DNA of 5,978 nt from an uncultured Lachnospiraceae bacterium (GTDB lineage: Bacteria; Bacillota; Clostridia; Lachnospirales; Lachnospiraceae): the NCBI GenBank assembly GCA_910586025.1, contig CAJUIO010000155.1:1-5978 (forward strand). The letters are read 5' to 3'. Positions 1 to 4,413 of the stretch are shown here, one piece after another (position 1 is the first letter of the stretch; every line of letters begins with the position of its first letter). Made by a program: the position numbers and the translations under genes. The notes beneath the pieces were generated by a model. That model had not been told where the DNA came from, searched no databases, and was given only the letters and a program-made list of their open reading frames with translations.

Positions 1-35
1 TAAAAAGCCCATGGATATGTTCCATGGGCTTTTTA
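1..35. terminator. Intrinsic terminator, possibly bidirectional
   Basis: The arm TAAAAAGCCCATGGA (1-15) is perfectly complementary to TCCATGGGCTTTTTA (21-35) across a 5-nt loop (TATGT). The GC-containing core is flanked by an A tract on the left and a T tract on the right, so each strand would give a hairpin ending in a U run. It most likely ends a transcript from a gene left of the window and insulates the opp promoter. Whether a convergent gene also uses it cannot be seen here. Confidence 0.88.
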
Positions 36-132
36 CAGCAATATGCAGAGGTCATATCTTATAGAATTAAGACTAAATTAACTTAATATCTATAAAAATT
101 AAATAAACTTTCATAAATGCTTTTAAACTCAA

Positions 133-161
133 TTGACAATTTCGGTGTAATTTAGTAGAAT
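133..161 (+). promoter_or_regulatory. Sigma-A-type promoter of the opp operon
   Basis: The -35 box TTGACA (133-138) matches the consensus at 6/6. A 17-bp spacer leads to the -10 box TAGAAT (156-161), which matches TATAAT at 5/6. The upstream region 60-132 is very AT-rich and may act as an UP element. Transcription would begin near 167-169, giving a leader of about 100 nt before oppB. It is the only strong promoter I could find in the window, so all five genes are probably transcribed from it. Confidence 0.85.
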
Positions 162-174
162 GTTAACGTTGTAA
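161..174 (+). promoter_or_regulatory. Weak candidate CcpA (cre-like) operator
   Basis: TGTTAACGTTGTAA fits the cre consensus TGWAANCGNTNWCA with two mismatches (positions 4 and 13). It overlaps the last base of the -10 box and the predicted transcription start, where a bound repressor would block initiation. The consensus is degenerate and two mismatches are common by chance, so this is only a suggestion based on position. Confidence 0.22.
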
Positions 175-210
175 AGTGAACGCATATGAAAGAGAATGCG
201 GCAGTTTACA
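170..210 (+). other. Leader RNA hairpin
   Basis: Two nested stems can form in the oppB leader: an outer TGTAAA (170-175) with TTTACA (205-210), and an inner CGCAT (181-185) with ATGCG (196-200). They are separated by a 5x4 internal loop. The ATG of the possible leader ORF (186-188) would lie in the apical loop. A short T run follows at 215-219. The stems are short and the outer one is AU-rich, so stability is modest. A role in attenuation is inference only. Confidence 0.3.
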
Positions 211-257
211 CATATTTTTGTTACTTGAGTTTGTATACAAGTATGCATGGCATATAA
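186..257 (+). CDS. Possible 23-aa leader peptide upstream of oppB
   Basis: An ATG at 186 opens a 23-codon frame ending in TAA at 255-257, inside the stretch holding the oppB ribosome binding site and 11 nt before the oppB ATG. The only ribosome binding sequence is a weak AAAG near 173-176. Residues 8-17 read YTYFCYLSLY, so four Tyr and one Phe fall in ten codons. Its position, entirely in the predicted leader and terminating at the next gene's ribosome binding site, is what a translationally coupled leader peptide would look like. I recognise no family. AT-rich DNA readily yields short frames with TAT/TAC codons, so this may be chance. Confidence 0.25.
   Translation: MKENAAVYTYFCYLSLYTSMHGI
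222..254 (+). other. Small inverted repeats just before the oppB ribosome binding site
   Basis: TACTTG (222-227) can pair with CAAGTA (238-243) around a 10-nt loop. TATGC (242-246) can pair with GCATA (250-254) around a 3-nt loop, and the two stems share bases 242-243. TTGTATACAA (231-240) is also a perfect palindrome. The second stem ends one base before the oppB ribosome binding site. These are short pairings seen by eye; no folding energy was computed. Confidence 0.25.
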
Positions 258-261
258 GGAG
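256..261 (+). promoter_or_regulatory. Ribosome binding site that fixes the oppB start
   Basis: AAGGAG lies 7 nt before the ATG at 269. This decides the start against an in-frame GTG at 176, which has no good ribosome binding site and would add 31 residues ahead of the usual OppB N terminus. Confidence 0.85.
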
Positions 262-268
262 TGTTATT

Positions 269-1186
269 ATGATAAAGTATGTTGCGAAGCGAATCGGTCT
301 TGCCGTGGTTACTATATGGGCGGTTGCGACTATTACTTTTTTTCTGATGAATATGGTTCCCGGAGGCCCGTTCCTTTCTGAAAAGGCGATCAGCCCGCAG
401 GCCACGGCGGCGCTGGAAGCCAAATATGGTTTGGATAAGCCCTTGGTTCAGCAGTACTTTACTTATATGTGGGATGCGGTTCACGGAGATTTCGGAGACA
501 GCTTAAAGCAGAGGGGACGAACCGTGATGTCCATCATCCAGATGAAATTCCCGGTATCAGCCAGGGTGGGAGGAATTTCGGTTCTTGTATCCTTGCTGAT
601 CGGTATTCCACTGGGGTGCATTGCGGCTCTTAAGAGAGGCAAGTTTCTGGACAGTCTGATCAGTGTGGTTGCCACCTGCGGGATTGCGGTTCCCAGCTTC
701 GTGATCTGTACGTTGTTATTATATTTTCTGGGTGTGAATTTAAAGCTTCTTCCCACTATTGGTTTGGAATCGGGCAAGCATTATATTATGCCGGTTATGG
801 CCCTGTCCTTTTATCCCACGGCCTATATCATGAGACTGATGCGTTCCTCCATGCTGGACGTGCTGGGGCAGGATTATATGCGTACGGCCAAGGCAAAGGG
901 AATTACGGGATTTCTGATTCTCTTTAAGCATGCGCTTCGAAATGCGGTTCTGCCGGTTGTGACCTACGTTGGGCCCATGCTGGCATATACGGTGACGGGA
1001 AGCTTTGTGGTGGAGAAGATTTTTACAATCCCAGGGCTTGGCGGCGAGTTTATCAAGGCGATTAACGGACGCGATTATACATTGATCATGGGAACCACGA
1101 TTTTTCTAGCCACTCTCATAATCGTTATGAACGTGGTGGTTGATATTGTATATAAGCTGGTGGATCCCAGAATTAAATTAAAATAA
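269..1186 (+). CDS. oppB: Oligopeptide ABC transporter permease OppB
   Basis: This is one of the two membrane subunits forming the peptide channel in the cytoplasmic membrane; it pairs with OppC. The 305-residue length is normal for the OppB/DppB family. It starts with the typical cytoplasmic MIKYVAKRIG followed by membrane segment 1 (about 9-29) and the conserved VPGGPF. A large external loop (about 34-97) carries the family-like AKYGLDKPLVQQY and GDFGDSL. Further membrane segments lie near 100-121, 131-155, 172-192, 228-248 and 272-294. The cytoplasmic EAA loop, which docks on the ATPases, is at about 202-225 (DYMRTAKAKG, then HALRNAVLP at 221-229). The C terminus VDPRIKLK is characteristic. 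It is the first gene after the promoter. Dpp-type substrates (dipeptides) cannot be excluded from this subunit alone. Confidence 0.95.
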   Translation: MIKYVAKRIGLAVVTIWAVATITFFLMNMVPGGPFLSEKAISPQATAALEAKYGLDKPLVQQYFTYMWDAVHGDFGDSLKQRGRTVMSIIQMKFPVSARVGGISVLVSLLIGIPLGCIAALKRGKFLDSLISVVATCGIAVPSFVICTLLLYFLGVNLKLLPTIGLESGKHYIMPVMALSFYPTAYIMRLMRSSMLDVLGQDYMRTAKAKGITGFLILFKHALRNAVLPVVTYVGPMLAYTVTGSFVVEKIFTIPGLGGEFIKAINGRDYTLIMGTTIFLATLIIVMNVVVDIVYKLVDPRIKLK

Positions 1187-1190
1187 GGAG
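1185..1190 (+). promoter_or_regulatory. Orphan Shine-Dalgarno sequence at the oppB stop
   Basis: AAGGAG overlaps the oppB TAA stop, but there is no ATG, GTG or TTG 5-12 nt downstream. The nearest candidate is a TTG 14 nt away at 1205. The oppC start I prefer is at 1259, much too far for direct use. It may be a remnant of an earlier junction, a ribosome standby site, or chance. Confidence 0.4.
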
Positions 1191-1210
1191 TTAAGACTAC
1201 GTATTTGGGC

Positions 1211-1230
1211 CTTTTCCCACATGGGAAGGG
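1211..1230 (+). other. Hairpin in the oppB-oppC junction
   Basis: CTTTTCCC (1211-1218) pairs with GGGAAGGG (1223-1230) around the loop ACAT, giving 8 pairs of which two are G-U. The 5' arm could instead pair with GGGAAAGG (1238-1245) with one bulged T, and that segment is the purine-rich stretch just ahead of the oppC start. No U tract follows, so it is not an intrinsic terminator. A role in mRNA processing or in tuning oppC translation is inference. Confidence 0.4.
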
Positions 1231-1258
1231 TTCATGCGGGAAAGGCATGGGTATAAAT

Positions 1259-2305
1259 ATGAAACAGAATCCTGTCAGTTTTCAACTGAAGATTAATCCT
1301 GAGGATTTTCTGCCCGCAACAGAGGAAGAGAAGCAGAGTCAGGTAATCATGCGGGAGAGCGTGAGCTTCTGGAAGGACGGAATGCGCAGACTGCTGAAGA
1401 ACAAGGTGGCTATGGTGAGTATCGTGGTCATCGTGGTCGTAATGATTTTTTCCTTCATTGTGCCTGCTTTTTATCCCTATTCCTACAAGGAGCAGATGAA
1501 GGGAGCGAACAATCTGGCTCCCATGCAGTATTCCGAGGAGGAGCAGGCAAGGATTGACGCAGGGGAGAAGGTATTTCCCCATATTTTCGGAACAGACAAG
1601 ATGGGACGCGATTACGCTATCCGCGTCATGATGGGAAGCCGTATCTCCCTTCTTGTAGGGTTGATCGCCACCTGTATTATTCTGGTAATCGGTTCCGCAT
1701 ACGGATCAATTGCGGCTTTTTTTGGAGGCTGGGTGGATCTTATCATGATGCGGATTGTGGATATTATCTATACGATTCCTGATATTCTTTTGATTGTGCT
1801 CTTATCTTTTGCGCTGAAGGCGCCTCTTGAATCTCTCAAGGAGGTTCCGGGCTTTGGATGGGTCAAGGTGGTGGGCCAGAACCTGATCAGTATTTTCATC
1901 GTGTTTGCGCTTCTTTACTGGGTGGGAATGGCAAGGATGGTCAGAAGCCAGATTCTGATGCTCAAGGAGAGCGAGTATGTGACAGCCGCAAGGGCCCTTG
2001 GTGTGGGAAACGGCAAGATTATCCGCAAGCATCTGCTAACCAACTGTATCGGTACGCTGATTGTCACCACCACGCTGCAGATTCCCTCCTCCATTTTTAC
2101 GGAAAGCTTCCTGAGCTTTCTGGGAATGGGTGTCGCAGTTCCGCTTCCCTCTCTGGGAAGTCTCGCCAGCGATGCGATCAATGGTATGAATACGTATCCG
2201 TACCTGCTGTTTATTCCGGCAGTCCTGATCAGTCTCATTATTCTGAGCTTTAATCTGCTCGGAGACGGGCTTCGGGATGCGTTTGACCCTAAGTTAAAGA
2301 ATTAG
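1259..2305 (+). CDS. oppC: Oligopeptide ABC transporter permease OppC
   Basis: This is the second membrane subunit and partner of OppB. From ATG 1259 it has 348 residues, somewhat long but usual for clostridial OppC with a hydrophilic N-terminal segment (1-49). The OppC_N-type region is at about 34-69 (VSFWKDGMRRLLKNK, then membrane segment 1 at 50-69). The family motif GTDKMGRD is at 111-118. Membrane segments follow near 129-151, 162-184, 209-225, 264-285 and 315-333. The EAA loop begins at E239 (EYVTAARALGVG). The C terminus GDGLRDAFDPKLKN is typical. The start is uncertain: in-frame ATG 1247 has GGGA 5 nt upstream and would add four residues, while ATG 1259 has only GGG at 1249-1251. TTG 1205 would add 18 residues that look non-conserved and Gly/Lys-rich. 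The stop is TAG; oppD begins 37 nt later. Confidence 0.94.
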   Translation: MKQNPVSFQLKINPEDFLPATEEEKQSQVIMRESVSFWKDGMRRLLKNKVAMVSIVVIVVVMIFSFIVPAFYPYSYKEQMKGANNLAPMQYSEEEQARIDAGEKVFPHIFGTDKMGRDYAIRVMMGSRISLLVGLIATCIILVIGSAYGSIAAFFGGWVDLIMMRIVDIIYTIPDILLIVLLSFALKAPLESLKEVPGFGWVKVVGQNLISIFIVFALLYWVGMARMVRSQILMLKESEYVTAARALGVGNGKIIRKHLLTNCIGTLIVTTTLQIPSSIFTESFLSFLGMGVAVPLPSLGSLASDAINGMNTYPYLLFIPAVLISLIILSFNLLGDGLRDAFDPKLKN

Positions 2306-2312
2306 GACAGCG

Positions 2313-2327
2313 GCACGACAATCGTGC
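2313..2327 (+). other. Perfect small hairpin between oppC and oppD
   Basis: GCACGA (2313-2318) and TCGTGC (2322-2327) form a perfect 6-bp GC-rich stem with a CAA loop. It lies in the 37-nt oppC-oppD gap, 8 nt after the oppC stop and 6 nt before the oppD GAGGA (2334-2338). There is no T tract, so termination is unlikely. It could be an mRNA stability or processing element. Confidence 0.45.
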
Positions 2328-2342
2328 GGAAATGAGGAATTT

Positions 2343-3353
2343 ATGACAGAATATCTTGTTGATATAAAAAATGAACGGCTCTCCTTTTTCACTCCGGTGG
2401 GAGAGGTAAAGGCTTTAAATGATGTTTCGATTCATCTGAGAGAGGGAGAAGTGCTGGGAATCGTGGGAGAAAGCGGCTCCGGCAAATCGGTAACGGCGTA
2501 CAGCCTGATGGGGCTTACCGCCCATCCGGGAAAGCTTGTGGGCGGAAGCCTCATGTTTAACGGGCATCAGATTGATCAGATGTCGGACAAGGAAATGCGC
2601 AAAATCAGGGGAAATGAGATATCCATTATTTTCCAGGATCCTATGACAAGCCTGAATCCGGTTTATACGGTGGGCAATCAGATCATGGAGGCGATCCGCT
2701 ACCATACGGACAAAAGCAAGGCCCAGGCGAAGGAAAGGGCAAGGGAACTTTTGGAGCTTGTCGGCATCAATGAGCCGGATAAGCGCCTGAAGCAGTATCC
2801 TCATGAGCTCTCAGGAGGAATGAGACAGCGTATCATGATCGCTATGGCGCTTGCCTGCGAACCCAAGCTTCTGATTGCGGACGAACCGACCACGGCGCTT
2901 GACGTGACGATACAGGCACAGATCTTAGAGCTGATGATGGAGCTGAAGGAGAAGCTCGGGATGGCCATCATCATGATCACCCATGATCTCGGGGTGGTGG
3001 CAAGCATGTGCGAGAGAATCGCAGTTATGTATGCCGGCAAAATTGTGGAGTATGGCACCGCTGACGATATTTTTTATCGTGCGAAGCACCAGTATACAAA
3101 AGGACTGATCCGCTCCATTCCCAGAATCGACACGAAGGAGCATGAGAGGCTGATTCCCATCGAGGGTACGCCGGTGGATCTGTTAAATCCCCCTAAGGGC
3201 TGTCCCTTTGCGCCGAGATGCGAGGAGTGCATGAAGATCTGTCTGAGAGAAATGCCGCCTGTCACCCAGTTTGACAGAGTTCATTATACACAGTGCTGGC
3301 TGAACCAGAAGGAAGAGATGGAGGGCGGCCGCACGGAAGGGAGCCGCAGATGA
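2343..3353 (+). CDS. oppD: Oligopeptide ABC transporter ATP-binding protein OppD
   Basis: This cytoplasmic ATPase subunit powers peptide import together with OppF. At 336 residues it has normal length. All nucleotide-binding motifs are intact: Walker A GESGSGKS (42-49), Q-loop FQDPMTSLNP (97-106), signature LSGGMRQR (156-163), Walker B LLIADEP (176-182, catalytic E181), D-loop ALD (185-187) and H-loop H214. The C-terminal Opp/Dpp extension contains EGTPVDLLNPPKGC and four cysteines, C287, C293, C300 and C318 (spacing X5, X6, X17), plus an extra C296. Related OppD/DppD structures bind a [4Fe-4S] cluster at such cysteines; that it does so here is inference. ATG 2343 is preceded by GAGGA with a short 4-nt gap. 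The stop overlaps the oppF start, implying translational coupling. The hydrophilic tail after C318 is not conserved-looking. Confidence 0.96.
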   Translation: MTEYLVDIKNERLSFFTPVGEVKALNDVSIHLREGEVLGIVGESGSGKSVTAYSLMGLTAHPGKLVGGSLMFNGHQIDQMSDKEMRKIRGNEISIIFQDPMTSLNPVYTVGNQIMEAIRYHTDKSKAQAKERARELLELVGINEPDKRLKQYPHELSGGMRQRIMIAMALACEPKLLIADEPTTALDVTIQAQILELMMELKEKLGMAIIMITHDLGVVASMCERIAVMYAGKIVEYGTADDIFYRAKHQYTKGLIRSIPRIDTKEHERLIPIEGTPVDLLNPPKGCPFAPRCEECMKICLREMPPVTQFDRVHYTQCWLNQKEEMEGGRTEGSRR

Positions 3354-4339
3354 ATAAGGATTTGGTTCAGATCGAGCATTTACAGCAGTATTTTCCTGCC
3401 GGCGGCTATGGAAAAAGAAAAAAATATATTCAGGCCGTGGACGATGTCTCCTTTACCATTGAGAAGGGCGAGACGCTGGGCCTTGTGGGCGAGTCGGGAT
3501 GCGGAAAGACTACCACGGGACGAACTCTGCTCCGGCTCTATGAGCCTACAGGCGGAAGATTTGTCTATGACGGCGATGTAATCTTTGACGTGGAGAAGAA
3601 AATTTATGCGGATATGCTGCCGTACCGCAAAAGGATGCAGATCGTATTTCAGGATCCTTACGCCAGCCTGGATCCCCGTATGACGGTTGGAGATATTGTA
3701 GGGGAAGCGATTGATGTCCATAAAATGGCAGCAAACAAACAGGAGAGATATGATATCATTATAGAGATGCTGCGGAGAGTGGGATTAAACTCCGAGCATG
3801 CAAACCGCTATCCTCACGAGTTTTCGGGCGGACAGCGGCAGAGAGTGGGAATTGCGAGAGCTCTTGCGGTGAGGCCTGAGTTTATCGTCTGTGACGAGCC
3901 TATCTCGGCTCTGGATGTTTCCATTCAGGCACAGGTGATCAACATGTTTGAGGATCTGCAGGCGGACATGGGACTGACATATCTGTTTATCGCCCATGAC
4001 CTGTCGGCGGTAAAGCATATTTCCAACCGGATCGGCGTGATGTATCTGGGGAGAATGGTGGAGCTTGCGGACAGCTATGAGCTGATAACGAGACCCCTTC
4101 ATCCCTACACGAAGAGCCTGATTTCCGCAATTCCCATAGCGGATCCAAAGACGGCAAGGGAGAGCAGGCGTATCGTTCTCGAGGGAGACGTGCCAAGCCC
4201 CTTAAATCCCCCTTCCGGATGCCGGTTCCGAACCAGATGTCCCTATGCGGATGAGCGCTGCGGGGCAGAGGTGCCCAAATGGCGGGAGATGGAGAAGGGC
4301 CATTTTGCGGCCTGCCATCATATAGAGCAGTTATCTTAA
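3350..4339 (+). CDS. oppF: Oligopeptide ABC transporter ATP-binding protein OppF
   Basis: This is the second ATPase of the importer; it heterodimerises with OppD beneath OppB-OppC. It has 329 residues, normal for OppF. After a strand containing QQYFPAGG and a basic KRKK insert (22-25) come Walker A GESGCGKT (47-54), Q-loop FQDPYASLDPRMTVG (100-114), signature FSGGQRQR (158-165), Walker B FIVCDEP (178-184, catalytic E183), D-loop SALD (186-189) and H-loop H216. The C-terminal extension has GDVPSPLNPPSGC followed by C291, C297, C304 and C322, with the same spacing as in OppD. ATG 3350 overlaps the oppD TGA as ATGA and has AAGGGAG at 3337-3343, 6 nt upstream. An in-frame TTG at 3293 lies inside oppD and is rejected. 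The SGCGKT and ARALAVRPE style is typical of OppF rather than OppD. Confidence 0.96.
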   Translation: MNKDLVQIEHLQQYFPAGGYGKRKKYIQAVDDVSFTIEKGETLGLVGESGCGKTTTGRTLLRLYEPTGGRFVYDGDVIFDVEKKIYADMLPYRKRMQIVFQDPYASLDPRMTVGDIVGEAIDVHKMAANKQERYDIIIEMLRRVGLNSEHANRYPHEFSGGQRQRVGIARALAVRPEFIVCDEPISALDVSIQAQVINMFEDLQADMGLTYLFIAHDLSAVKHISNRIGVMYLGRMVELADSYELITRPLHPYTKSLISAIPIADPKTARESRRIVLEGDVPSPLNPPSGCRFRTRCPYADERCGAEVPKWREMEKGHFAACHHIEQLS

Positions 4340-4353
4340 TGTGTTAAACACAT
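4339..4353. repeat. 15-bp inverted repeat just after oppF
   Basis: ATGTGTTAAACACAT has 6-bp perfect arms around a TAA centre, beginning on the last base of the oppF stop codon. It could be an RNA hairpin or a protein-binding operator. It matches no regulator consensus that I can name with confidence. Confidence 0.4.
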
Positions 4354-4377
4354 ACGGGCGTTTTTCTTTGTCCGTAT
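4352..4377 (+). other. Stem-loop in the oppF-oppA gap; weak terminator or processing site
   Basis: ATACGGGC (4352-4359) pairs with GTCCGTAT (4370-4377), 8 pairs including one G-U, around a 10-nt T-rich loop. TGTTTATAAAAA follows, which is a poor U tract. Such a structure between the ATPase genes and the binding-protein gene could cause partial termination, or protect a processed oppA mRNA end and so separate oppA levels from the rest. That role is inferred from position only. Confidence 0.45.
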
Positions 4378-4399
4378 TGTTTATAAAAATTATTTTAAG

Positions 4400-4405
4400 A
4401 GGAGG
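4400..4405 (+). promoter_or_regulatory. Consensus ribosome binding site of oppA
   Basis: AGGAGG lies 8 nt before ATG 4414 and is the best ribosome binding site in the window. This fits the usual need for many binding-protein molecules per transporter. Confidence 0.88.
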
Positions 4406-4413
4406 AACTAATT

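Noticed and set aside
67..96. Second promoter with TTAAGA and TATAAA
   Set aside because: The -35 matches only 4/6 and the spacer is 18 bp in very AT-rich DNA; the 133-161 promoter is far better.
131..156. CodY box around the promoter (AATT...AATTT)
   Set aside because: When aligned to AATTTTCWGAAAATT the right half does not match; it is too poor to call despite CodY often controlling opp genes in Firmicutes.
176..268. N-terminal extension of OppB from a GTG at 176
   Set aside because: It has no proper ribosome binding site and begins only about 8 nt after the predicted transcript start. The extra residues do not resemble OppB. ATG 269 has AAGGAG at ideal spacing and gives the normal N terminus.
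1205..1258. OppC start at TTG 1205
   Set aside because: It is 14 nt from the nearest ribosome binding site and encodes a Gly/Lys-rich stretch overlapping the junction hairpin. ATG 1259 (or 1247) is more plausible.
1858..2253. 131-codon + strand frame inside oppC
   Set aside because: It is an out-of-frame shadow of oppC with no ribosome binding site and low-complexity composition; oppC is strongly family-matched here.
3293..3349. OppF start at TTG 3293 inside oppD
   Set aside because: ATG 3350 gives a classic ATGA overlap and has a good ribosome binding site; the extra residues are simply oppD sequence in another frame.
4368..4396. Separate oppA promoter (TTGTCC, 17 bp, TATTTT; or TATAAA at 4382)
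   Set aside because: The first has 4/6 matches in both boxes and would start transcription on the ribosome binding site. The TATAAA has no -35 box at proper spacing.
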